DNA from: Acidiphilium sp. 37-60-79
GTDB taxonomy: Bacteria > Pseudomonadota > Alphaproteobacteria > Acetobacterales > Acetobacteraceae
Direction: 5' to 3'
Length of the DNA: 63,194 bases
Assembly: GCA_002279355.1 (NCBI GenBank)
Contig: NCBV01000007.1
Coordinates: forward strand, 1-63,194
Each line of letters starts with the position of its first letter. Positions within the stretch are counted from its first letter, which is position 1. Shown here piece by piece: positions 1-8,254 of this stretch. The translations under genes were made by a program, and so were the position numbers. The notes beneath the pieces were generated by a model that was not told where the DNA came from, searched no databases, and saw nothing but the letters and a program-made list of their open reading frames with translations.

Positions 1-88
1 ATCCGCCAAAGCTCCCTGCACATGAATCAGCTCATAGCAGCGCTCTTATGAGCGGCTTCTTCCCGCACCGGCAGGCGGCTCAGACCGG

Positions 89-421
89 ATGGTTACGATT
101 ATTCTGGGTGACGCCACCGATCTTGATACTTTGCGCGCGGCAGGCGCGACGGTGGCGAAGGCAGTTTTGGCTTTATCCGATGACGATTCTGAGAATGCCT
201 TCGTTATTCTTGCGGCACGCGAGCTTGGCACCGAGGCCAAACTGGTGGCGGCGGTCAGTTCACGCAAAAATCTCGAGCGCGTACGCCGAGTGCGGCCGGA
301 CATGATTTTCGCTGCTCCAGTGTTTGGTAGCGAATTCCTTGCGATGGCATTGACCGAGCAAAAAATCGATGGGGATTGGCTTATCAGCCGGATGCTCGAT
401 GCGGATCAGGCCTCTGGCTAA
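89..421 (+). CDS. C-terminal fragment of TrkA-N/RCK potassium-channel regulatory protein
   Basis: The 110-residue product carries the second half of a TrkA-N (RCK) nucleotide-binding fold: GDATDLDTLRAAG, then VAKAVLALSDDDSENAF, then a short C-terminal tail. Such domains gate K+ channels or transporters by binding NAD(H). The first half of the fold (the glycine-rich beta-alpha-beta unit) is not in this frame, because the frame is closed by a stop at 35-37. A different frame just upstream reads NQLIAALL before a stop at 49-51, which resembles the missing helix of the same fold, so a frameshift or partial deletion is likely. The ATG at 89 is merely the first one available. The gene converges on the TadE gene with 7 bases between them. 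Family assignment is fairly sure; whether it is functional is doubtful. Confidence 0.55.
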   Translation: MVTIILGDATDLDTLRAAGATVAKAVLALSDDDSENAFVILAARELGTEAKLVAAVSSRKNLERVRRVRPDMIFAAPVFGSEFLAMALTEQKIDGDWLISRMLDADQASG

Positions 422-428
422 TATTTAG

Positions 429-938
429 TTATTCAATGCGAATAGTGCCCCCGACATTGAGAATAACCGGACCTGAAAAACCAGGCATTGGCACCGGCAA
501 ATTGACAATTGCGGTGAGTTGATAGGTTGCCATCGTTTCGAGTGTGCCCGTGGAACAGGATTCCAATTGGGTTCCGCTATTGGCAGCTGATTGGGTCGCT
601 GGGGACGTCGATCCATCCGATTGCAGGCAATCATATGACAGGCTTGGTTGAAAGCCGGACGGCAAGGTAACTGGCGCGATCGCATGATTGTTGAGTGCTG
701 TGAGAAAATTGGTCACTGATGCGGTCGCCGTCGCCTTGCTGGGGTTACTCCAAGCAAAATAATAGAGATCATGCAGGTCGGTATTGATTTGATATCGCTC
801 GGCCAAGACAAACATGCCGTCCCAACAGAGCAGCAAGAGCGGCAGCAGGAAAAACACGCTGACCAGTGCAAATTCGACACTGACGCTTGCGCGGCGCTCG
901 GTCACTCGTTGCCATCGGGACCGGCGGATCGTGTTCAT
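429..938 (-). CDS. TadE-like pseudopilin, distal copy
   Basis: A 169-residue protein with the TadE pattern: a short basic N-terminus (RRSRWQRVTERRAS), then SVEFAL leading into one hydrophobic segment at about residues 24-44, then an exported domain with two Cys residues (YDCLQS, LESCST) that could form a disulfide. TadE family proteins are minor pseudopilins of Flp/Tad pili, processed by the TadV prepilin peptidase; the Glu after the basic stretch is typical. The start codon overlaps the stop of the upstream TadE-like gene by four bases (ATGA), so the two are translationally coupled. No TadA ATPase, TadB/C, RcpA or TadV is in the window, so either the assembly machinery is elsewhere or this protein has been recruited to another job. 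Confidence 0.75.
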   Translation of the reverse strand: MNTIRRSRWQRVTERRASVSVEFALVSVFFLLPLLLLCWDGMFVLAERYQINTDLHDLYYFAWSNPSKATATASVTNFLTALNNHAIAPVTLPSGFQPSLSYDCLQSDGSTSPATQSAANSGTQLESCSTGTLETMATYQLTAIVNLPVPMPGFSGPVILNVGGTIRIE

Positions 939-1438
939 GATCCCGGCGCATTCAGAACCGGCTCAACGTCCGAAACATTGATCGTCACCCCGCTGAGCCA
1001 AGTCGGCATGGCCACAGGTGCCCAACTATAGCTAACCGATGCCTGCACCCAACCGCCAGGCAACGCGCTGGTTTGCGCGCTAAGATTGCTCGCATTACAC
1101 GGCGCGAGAGAGCCGCCCCAGGACAGCTGAATTCGCGGCACGGAGCCCGCCGCGACAGGGGGGGTGACCACCGACTGAAACTGGCTCTGGACGAGATTAG
1201 TGGACGTGCATACACCCGCTGCGACTGCTCCTTTGGCAGTTAGCAGACCGTTGCTGGTCGTCACGCTGGCATAGCGCGCGGCAGCCACCACACCTTCATG
1301 CAGCGCATCATATGTCCAGGCGAACAAACCTAGATTGATAACGATGAATAAAAACAAAAATAACGCCGGCGCCGCGATGGCGAATTCAATGGCAGCCACC
1401 GCGCGATAATCCACGAGAATTTTCCAGTAACGTATCAT
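935..1438 (-). CDS. TadE-like pseudopilin, proximal copy
   Basis: A 167-residue protein starting with a short basic segment, then VAAIEFAIAAPALFLFLF, the conserved Glu-containing junction and membrane segment of TadE/TadG proteins (Pfam TadE type). The rest is an exported domain with two Cys residues (AGVCTST, LAPCNAS). It overlaps both neighbours by four bases (ATGA), so tadG-like, tadE-like and tadE-like form a coupled trio. It is clearly a relative of the next gene downstream but is not near-identical to it. Likely role: minor pilin or membrane-anchored surface protein. The family call is good; the function is inferred. Confidence 0.78.
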   Translation of the reverse strand: MIRYWKILVDYRAVAAIEFAIAAPALFLFLFIVINLGLFAWTYDALHEGVVAAARYASVTTSNGLLTAKGAVAAGVCTSTNLVQSQFQSVVTPPVAAGSVPRIQLSWGGSLAPCNASNLSAQTSALPGGWVQASVSYSWAPVAMPTWLSGVTINVSDVEPVLNAPGS

Positions 1439-3237
1439 TGCGATAAGAATACCAGTTTGGACCCACCACCGGAGCCAGCAATCAGCTCGGCGCCGCTAGG
1501 ATTGGCGATTAATCGTTGCCCGCTACCACACACAGCAACCGAATCGGTTAACGCAATCGAACCTGCACTGCCTGACGAGGAGGCGTATGAAAGACCGAGA
1601 TTAGGAGCAGTGGTTGCCGTATTGGTGTTGAACAACCCATTGCTTGCGGCACTCGTGCAGGATGCCGGTGCCTTCCAACTGCGCGACGAACTCGCATGAG
1701 GCCCGAGGTTACCGGCATAGTTCAAATTTTGCTGGTTGGTCTTGGCAAAGGAGCCATTATTCCGAATGAGCCCCGTTGCCGTCGACTCTGCGGCTTGCCA
1801 GTTTGTGGCCTGGCCATTCTTGAAACTAACGGTCGTGATATAAGTATCGTATGAGGCATATCGTTGATTAGTCCACACCGTATAGCCTCGGGTCGTCGGG
1901 CCGGTAACGGTGTTCGTGGTGTCAAGGGACGTGGTTGATAGTCCATTCTTTGAGGTGGTCCGTTCGGTGGGGCATATTGGGTTGCCGTTATTGTCAACAC
2001 CAATCGGCAACACACCAAGTGGACATAATTGATCGACAATCGTCGTGCCGTATCCGTTTACGGCACGATTGACCGCTGTGCTGGTGAAGACCAGCGTGCC
2101 ATTTTGTATTCCTGATGCATCAATTGTGGTTTGCGTATCAAGAATGAGGCTACCGATACTGGAACCGCCAAAGTAGAATTTGGCTGTCGAATCATTGGCG
2201 GCGCCAAATGAATCGGCGGTTGACAGCAACATATTGCCGTCAAGAATCATGAACTGATCGCTACCATTATTCGTCACGAAATCCAGCGTGACACCCGGAT
2301 TGATCTGCAAGCCGCCGCAATAGGCGCCGGCGGGTATGATGCAAAGATTTTGCGCATCACAGAATGAACTGCCCGGCCCAACCACAATTGGAGAAAAGCT
2401 GTAGGTCGTAAATCCGCCCCAACCGCCGCCCGATTGCACCATAGTTGCAGGACCAAAATACGTTGTTACTCCATAACTGGTTACCGAACTCGGTGTGTTG
2501 GCGTTGGTGGTTGCCGCGTTCGGATTATAACTAGCACTGCAGCTCGGCACATAGGAAGGCACATCATTGGCGATTGAACTCTTAGGAATGGCTCCACCCC
2601 CACTGGTCAACTCGATCGGCATGTCCTGAACTTGACCCGAATAGCCTTGTTGCAACGGCGACAAAGGTTGGATCAGGCTCGTATTCCCACATGTCGTCGG
2701 ATCGACGCCGGCCACATGGGTGAAACCAAATCCGCCTTGACCGTTGGGGGCCACATAGGTGTAGCTGCTGGAGCTTAAGCAGGTAGCGCTTGCCGGAGGC
2801 AGAGAGGTATTATGCAGCTGTGCTGTGGCAGTTGCGTGCAAGTTCGGCTTTTGTAAACCCAGAATGCCGCCGAGGAACAAGGGCGTCGCCGCACTGGCAA
2901 TCACGCTCACCGCCATGCCTTGGGTTTGACCTTGCTGGCTGATGGACAATGCCGTCGAGCCGGCAGAGAAGCGATAAATCCCACCCGTGGCCGCATTCGC
3001 TGCATTGGCGGCCACGGTTTGTAAAACCAGCGGATCCGACGAATCAGTTCGAGCGGCGGCCAGCGCGCCAGCATCCGCTGCCGTTTGCAGCGATTCCTGC
3101 GTGCCATACCAATAGGTTAGATCGACCGCCATCGCACCAAAACCAACCAAAACCGGCGCAGACAACGCCACAATCAAGGCAATCGCCCCACGACGGCGGC
3201 TGACGGCTCGGCTCAAGGCCCGCACATATCGACGCAT
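1435..3237 (-). CDS. TadG-like membrane-anchored surface protein
   Basis: A 600-residue protein whose first 60 residues match the TadG N-terminal domain: RRRGAIALIVALSAPVLVGF is the basic start plus membrane segment, followed by MAVDLTYWYGTQESLQTAADAGALAAART, the signature stretch of this family (shown here for length only as key blocks MAVDL, QTAADAGALAAA). The long remainder is rich in Ser, Thr, Asn and Gly with scattered Cys and is predicted outside the membrane; I see no von Willebrand A motif. A GGAG lies 7 bases before the ATG. It starts 82 bases after the kinase gene and overlaps the following TadE gene, so it may be the sixth gene of the same transcription unit. Its large outer domain is not recognisable. 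Confidence 0.75.
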   Translation of the reverse strand: MRRYVRALSRAVSRRRGAIALIVALSAPVLVGFGAMAVDLTYWYGTQESLQTAADAGALAAARTDSSDPLVLQTVAANAANAATGGIYRFSAGSTALSISQQGQTQGMAVSVIASAATPLFLGGILGLQKPNLHATATAQLHNTSLPPASATCLSSSSYTYVAPNGQGGFGFTHVAGVDPTTCGNTSLIQPLSPLQQGYSGQVQDMPIELTSGGGAIPKSSIANDVPSYVPSCSASYNPNAATTNANTPSSVTSYGVTTYFGPATMVQSGGGWGGFTTYSFSPIVVGPGSSFCDAQNLCIIPAGAYCGGLQINPGVTLDFVTNNGSDQFMILDGNMLLSTADSFGAANDSTAKFYFGGSSIGSLILDTQTTIDASGIQNGTLVFTSTAVNRAVNGYGTTIVDQLCPLGVLPIGVDNNGNPICPTERTTSKNGLSTTSLDTTNTVTGPTTRGYTVWTNQRYASYDTYITTVSFKNGQATNWQAAESTATGLIRNNGSFAKTNQQNLNYAGNLGPHASSSRSWKAPASCTSAASNGLFNTNTATTAPNLGLSYASSSGSAGSIALTDSVAVCGSGQRLIANPSGAELIAGSGGGSKLVFLSQ

Positions 3238-3319
3238 CGTCTTGCTCCATCACCTCAAGTGATGGGCAATAATCGCTAAAATTAGTTAATAATTACTTAC
3301 GGTGCTCGGTAAAATAATT

Positions 3320-5149
3320 TCAAGGGTTATTACCGGCTGCCTTGGTCGCCGCCGTATTCACGAGCGTCGCCCCAACTGCGAGATCGCCATGATCAGGCAT
3401 TTGATCCAGCGTTGCGCCAAGCGCAGTGGCAAAGCGATGCACCGGTTCCTGGGCTGGGCGCGGGATCGGAAATAATTGCTCGCCACTCGCAATGATCAAG
3501 ACCATATCGGTGCCGTAAGGCGGGCCGACATGGCCGAGGGGGAGCGTGCCGGTGTTTGGTGCGATAAACGGCGTGAGCGTCTTTGGCGACGGCAAGTGAT
3601 AGACCGTGCCGTTGCTAGAGACATAATCGATTTCCAAAAACTTAGTGTAGACGGGGAGTGATAGGCGCAATCCAATCGCTTGCCCGGTTATAAGCACCGC
3701 CTTCCCGGTCACCAAACTGACATGGGCTTGATCAGTTGAGGGCAATATCGTGCCTTTGTAAAAATTCACAGTCGTCAGTAACGTGCAATAGGGACCGTCG
3801 AAGCGCGCAATTTTTATTTGTGTCGGCTGTGGGATGGATTTAACGTCGGCGAATATAGTGGCTGCGTCGGACGTATCGGCGAGACCCTTAAGGGTAACAC
3901 TAGAGCCGTTGAAATGGGCATGGATTAGCGAACACGTTGCCGGTGCGGCTAGTTCCATGATCTTGGCCTTCGTCATCGTCGCTAGCATCATCGCCTTGGC
4001 GGCAGGTGATATCTGCGGCGCAACAGCCGGTGGGGACACCGTTTTGGCCGGGGCGATATGGTTCGAGGGCGATGGCGAGGGACGCAGCATGATGAAGGCT
4101 GCGGCGCCGATGGCGATCAAAGCAGACGCTGCTCCGCCGATCATTATAAAGCGTTTGTTGTTGCCCTGAACCGGTGCAGAGGGTGCGGGCGGCTCCGGCG
4201 GCCGCACCGTGCTGCTTGATCCGGTCATACTCGCAAGCGGAGGCCGCGCCGGGTTGCTGGTGACCATCGTCGCGTCGGAATAATCCTCGAACGTGCCCAT
4301 TGGCGTAAACGGCGCGTGCGGCGGTCCGGCGCGGGAGTCCATCGCCTGCTTGAGTGCCTCGCTGAATGCAATGGCGGAGGAAAACCGGTCTTCTGGCCGC
4401 TTCGCCATCGCTTTTGCGACGACGGCATCCAGGGCCGCTGGCACCGCGACGGACAAGACCGACGGCGCTGGAGGCTCGGTGTTGAGCACCTTGTGCATGA
4501 CCGAAGTCACGCTGCCTTCGAACGGCTTTTCACCAGTCAGTAATTGGTACATCAACACGCCACAGGAGTACAAATCGGTCCGCGCATCGACCGTCTGACC
4601 CATAAATTGCTCGGGCGACATATAGGACGGCGTGCCGATCATGGTGCCCGCTTGGGTCATGCTCGAACTCTCGATACGCGCGACCCCGAAATCGGCAAGT
4701 TTGATCTGGCCATTATCGGTCATCATCACGTTGGCCGGTTTGATATCGCGGTGGATCACGCCATTCGCATGGCTATAGGCAAGCCCGGCGAGGAGCTCGG
4801 TCATGATCCGCACCACATCGGGCACGGTGAACCGATCACCACGATCAAGAAATGATTTCAACGTCGCGCCAGCAACGAATTCCATGACGATATAGGCAAC
4901 GCCAACTGCCTCGCCGGTGTCGAATACGCCAACGATATTCGGGTGGGTCAGTCGCCCAGCGGCCTGCGCTTCACGCTGAAAGCGCGCGAGATCCTCATTT
5001 GCAACAACGTCGTCCGGATCGGGAATGCGCACCGTCTTGATCGCGACACGGCGGGCGATAATCGGGTCAAAGCCCTCATACACCACGCCCATGGCACCAC
5101 GCCCGAGCGTGCGCTTGATTTCGTATTTGCCCAGCCGTTCCAGATCCAT
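3320..5149 (-). CDS. Membrane Ser/Thr protein kinase (Hanks type)
   Basis: About 609 residues. The kinase domain occupies residues 8-270 with all main motifs: GRGAMGVVYEG loop, VAIK lysine (about 38), alpha-C Glu in FQREAQ, catalytic HRDIKPAN (Asp about 135), DFG (about 153) and SYMSPEQ. A Pro-rich linker leads to one membrane helix at about 334-355 and then about 250 residues outside the cytoplasm. The end of that outer part (FIAPNTGTLPLG, PPYGTDMVLIIASGEQLFP) resembles the DUF4384-type sensor domains found on other bacterial kinases and caspase-like proteins; that comparison is from memory. A GTG lies two codons before the chosen ATG. The stop of the CHAT gene is 9 bases upstream, so coexpression is likely. 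All catalytic residues are present, so an active kinase is expected. Confidence 0.9.
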   Translation of the reverse strand: MDLERLGKYEIKRTLGRGAMGVVYEGFDPIIARRVAIKTVRIPDPDDVVANEDLARFQREAQAAGRLTHPNIVGVFDTGEAVGVAYIVMEFVAGATLKSFLDRGDRFTVPDVVRIMTELLAGLAYSHANGVIHRDIKPANVMMTDNGQIKLADFGVARIESSSMTQAGTMIGTPSYMSPEQFMGQTVDARTDLYSCGVLMYQLLTGEKPFEGSVTSVMHKVLNTEPPAPSVLSVAVPAALDAVVAKAMAKRPEDRFSSAIAFSEALKQAMDSRAGPPHAPFTPMGTFEDYSDATMVTSNPARPPLASMTGSSSTVRPPEPPAPSAPVQGNNKRFIMIGGAASALIAIGAAAFIMLRPSPSPSNHIAPAKTVSPPAVAPQISPAAKAMMLATMTKAKIMELAAPATCSLIHAHFNGSSVTLKGLADTSDAATIFADVKSIPQPTQIKIARFDGPYCTLLTTVNFYKGTILPSTDQAHVSLVTGKAVLITGQAIGLRLSLPVYTKFLEIDYVSSNGTVYHLPSPKTLTPFIAPNTGTLPLGHVGPPYGTDMVLIIASGEQLFPIPRPAQEPVHRFATALGATLDQMPDHGDLAVGATLVNTAATKAAGNNP

Positions 5150-5158
5150 GGCCACAGA

Positions 5159-8100
5159 TTACGACTTGCCGTGGGTGCTGCCAACCGGGGATGACGCCGC
5201 TGCTGATCGATCAGCCATCCCGCCATCGCCGATCACCACGAAGGGCGCCCAATAGAACGGATTAGCAATCCCAGCTGGCAAGCCATGCCCAGCTCCATTG
5301 ATCAACGCCAGCTGCACCTGGCGTAAACTAGCGGCAGCCCCATCCCCTTGTTGCACATGGGCCAAGTCAGTCGCTACCAAGTAGGCTGAAACTTGATCGC
5401 TAACTGACCATTGGGTCACCATCAGCGCGCGCGCGCCAGCAAAGAAAAAGCTACGGGCCAGTCCAGAAAGGGCTTCACCGCCTGAGCGCCCATTGCCACC
5501 ACCGGTATTACAGGCAGAGAGAATAACCAAATTGGCATTAAGATGAAGATTTGCCACCTCCGAACTGGTGAGCATGGCTTGTGTGGCAGAGTGCGCACCA
5601 ACCGGTGCTGAGGTGATGATCGCAGGCTCCGTGGCACAAGGCAATTCCGCTGGCAGCACAGCATGAGTGGCAAAGTGCAAAATACGAAACTGCGCCAGAT
5701 CCTGATGCTCGACAGCAGGAACCGTAAAATGAGCGCCAAGTAGCTCATCATGGGGAGATGCTTTGAACAAAGCGCTGGCAGCCGCGAGTTCGAGTTTAGC
5801 CGAGGGTAAATCTGGCAATCCGGCAAACAACTTCGCGCTGTCGCCGCAGGTGGCGGGCGGGAAACTGACTGCAGCTTGTGCCTGGGTCACCTGATGGAAA
5901 TCGCCGAAGCCGAACCAAGGCTGTGCGGCGGTCGAGGTGCCCGCGATCTTGCGAAGGCTAACAAAATTGGCAGCGGCGGGCACGTAATCGAGTGTCGCGT
6001 CACGTACTAGCCAGGGTGCGGTTGCCAATGCCGTGGGGGCCACATTGCGGGTCGGAAGTAGGCCAAACGGTAGTGAGAGCAATGGGCCGGAGGGGGAAAT
6101 CACCAGGGCGTTCGTTTGTTTGAGGGGTTTGGCAAATGGAGCCAGCGTTGCACCATAAATCTGATAGGCATCATGCATCGCAAAGGGTGGCAAGCCAGCC
6201 TGGGTGGGTTCAACCGACTGTCGGACCGCTTCGACCAGCTTAGTCATCGCCTGATCACCCGTGTCAGTGCGGGCGACGCTCACGTGATTATCATTCAGGT
6301 AAAACAGCCACGCATGGTGCCGCGACAACATAATATCAAGGAAAGCCTCGTGCGGATGCAACCGCTTGAGCACCGCGCTGGCGGGCACCACCGCCTGCAC
6401 CAACTGGCCGAAATTGGGCGCAGCCGCCTGCACCGCGAGATCGGCGGCGTTTAGCCCATCGGTCGCCTCCTTGATTTGTCGATCAATCACTTTGATCGCT
6501 GCAGGCGTTACGGACTTCCCGGATTTCAGCTCCCGCGCGAGGGAGTCGCGCTGGCGATAAAGCCGATTCAGTTGCGTCACGGCATCCTGATGTGCTCGGA
6601 TCGCAGCGGCAACGTTCGGATTCTTGGCGCCAGCAGCGAGGCGCGCAGCCGCCTCAGCAATTTCGGTGCTGGTTGTGGTTCCTTGCGCTAGCTCCGCCAT
6701 GGCAAACATCTCGGCATGCAGCGCTTCAGCTTTCGCTGGGCGTTGCATCGCGCGTTGATTCAAAGCACTCAAACAGGGCGAAATCAGCTGCGCGGAGGTG
6801 CCCAGCCGAAGCCCAATCAACAACGTAACAGACCGTCGGCAGATCCTCACCGCGCGAGCATCCTGGTGTTGTCGCACCAGCACGCTCGCGCGCAGCAATC
6901 CGGTATCCGCCACCGGTCGCGATCCCGGCAACGCCCGGGCAAATCCCGCTCCCGCAGCACTAAGCTTCGCCGCAGCATTCATCTCGTGACCATTAGCCAC
7001 GTCAATCGCGGCCTGAGTTCGGTCAAGTCGGGCGTCCAGCACCACCGGGGCAATCCCATTACCGACGGCAATTTGATTGGCGTGCTCAATCAGCGTCGCA
7101 GCGCGGTTCGTTTGATGTAATTCCAATGCGGCGATCGCCTGATAGCGCAGCGATTCGACCAACCCCAATAAGCGCAGTTGCGTTACTGGCCCGAGCACAG
7201 TTGATTGTGACGTGAGCAGTTGCGCCGTGCTACTGCCACCTTGGGCCAACCCAAACAAACCAACATGCGCAGCTTGGTTGCCGCGTGGATGCAACAAATC
7301 AGGCGTCAACGTTGCCGCATACTCAAGTGCCGCCCGGTGCAGGAACATCAAGGCGCGGTGCAGATGATGTTGGTTTAACGCATCAAGGCCACGCGCATGG
7401 TCAAGCGCTGGCACGGCGGTCGGGTCTGCCGATCGGGGCGCAAGCGTCTCGGCCGTCGCAAACAATGATGCGGCCTGATGATAACGCTGGGTGTCGGATA
7501 GGTTCAGCGCCAAGTCGGTAACGGCACTGACAGTATTGGGGTTGTCGAGCCCGAGCGTCTTTTGCTGAAGGGCCAACGCCGCACGATACGCCGTGATCGC
7601 AGCTGGAAAATCTTCCTGCTGATTGGCCTCGGCGCCAACACGCATCAATTTGTCATAGGTGCCAATGTCCCCAGAGCTAAAAGCTTCAGCCGCCAGTCGA
7701 TTAGCCAGCAGCCTGTCCGAGGTCGTGACCGGCAACGCGCGAGCCTTACGGGCCGGCAACACCCCAGCGACAACTCCAATCGCACGCTGCATCACCGGAA
7801 AGGATGGTTGTACCCCATCGGCATAATAGGCCCGTCGCCTAACCAATGCCACCAGCGCGACGTGCGGCCAGCCACCAAGTCGCTGCGTGCAGGTCAGCAA
7901 CTCCGCTGGATCACCGCCCAAAATCGATGTGGCGGTCGGGGCTGCACAGGCATATTGCTGCTCGATCCCGGCCCGCCAATCGCTGGATGTTGCCAGTGTC
8001 AAAATTCCCGAGGGACTACTCGATGGCCCATCCACGACCGTCGCACTCGGCTGAGACCAACTTCCGCAGTAAATCAGCGCTCCATGCACACCACGAGAGG

Positions 8101-8254
8101 CCGCACATTGCTCACCCGCCTGGTTCGCCCCCAGCGCAATCCGCGCCGCAGAGACGGTTGCATCGGAGCCGCTAACATAGGCCGAAGGTGGCGGCGCCGT
8201 GCAACTCACCAGCAAGGCAACCAACCCGAATGCCAGAATCGAAAATTTCAACAT
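5159..8254 (-). CDS. CHAT-domain caspase-like lipoprotein with TPR-like repeats
   Basis: A 1031-residue protein. It begins with a lipoprotein signal (hydrophobic stretch then LLVSC, lipidated Cys18). The middle (about 200-560) is helical and Ala-rich, with TPR-like units such as AITAYRAALALQQKTLG. The last 400 residues form a CHAT domain (caspase HetF-associated with TPRs), a cysteine-protease fold related to caspases and separase: His864 lies in HFATHA and Cys915 in LVILSACNTGGG, the expected dyad, and the family's WSVSD motif follows. The start has AAGGGA 9 bases upstream and shares one base with the stop of the exoprotein gene. Placed at the membrane surface, it could process the secreted partner or act as a scaffold. 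Domain call is strong; substrate is unknown. Confidence 0.88.
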   Translation of the reverse strand: MLKFSILAFGLVALLVSCTAPPPSAYVSGSDATVSAARIALGANQAGEQCAASRGVHGALIYCGSWSQPSATVVDGPSSSPSGILTLATSSDWRAGIEQQYACAAPTATSILGGDPAELLTCTQRLGGWPHVALVALVRRRAYYADGVQPSFPVMQRAIGVVAGVLPARKARALPVTTSDRLLANRLAAEAFSSGDIGTYDKLMRVGAEANQQEDFPAAITAYRAALALQQKTLGLDNPNTVSAVTDLALNLSDTQRYHQAASLFATAETLAPRSADPTAVPALDHARGLDALNQHHLHRALMFLHRAALEYAATLTPDLLHPRGNQAAHVGLFGLAQGGSSTAQLLTSQSTVLGPVTQLRLLGLVESLRYQAIAALELHQTNRAATLIEHANQIAVGNGIAPVVLDARLDRTQAAIDVANGHEMNAAAKLSAAGAGFARALPGSRPVADTGLLRASVLVRQHQDARAVRICRRSVTLLIGLRLGTSAQLISPCLSALNQRAMQRPAKAEALHAEMFAMAELAQGTTTSTEIAEAAARLAAGAKNPNVAAAIRAHQDAVTQLNRLYRQRDSLARELKSGKSVTPAAIKVIDRQIKEATDGLNAADLAVQAAAPNFGQLVQAVVPASAVLKRLHPHEAFLDIMLSRHHAWLFYLNDNHVSVARTDTGDQAMTKLVEAVRQSVEPTQAGLPPFAMHDAYQIYGATLAPFAKPLKQTNALVISPSGPLLSLPFGLLPTRNVAPTALATAPWLVRDATLDYVPAAANFVSLRKIAGTSTAAQPWFGFGDFHQVTQAQAAVSFPPATCGDSAKLFAGLPDLPSAKLELAAASALFKASPHDELLGAHFTVPAVEHQDLAQFRILHFATHAVLPAELPCATEPAIITSAPVGAHSATQAMLTSSEVANLHLNANLVILSACNTGGGNGRSGGEALSGLARSFFFAGARALMVTQWSVSDQVSAYLVATDLAHVQQGDGAAASLRQVQLALINGAGHGLPAGIANPFYWAPFVVIGDGGMADRSAAASSPVGSTHGKS

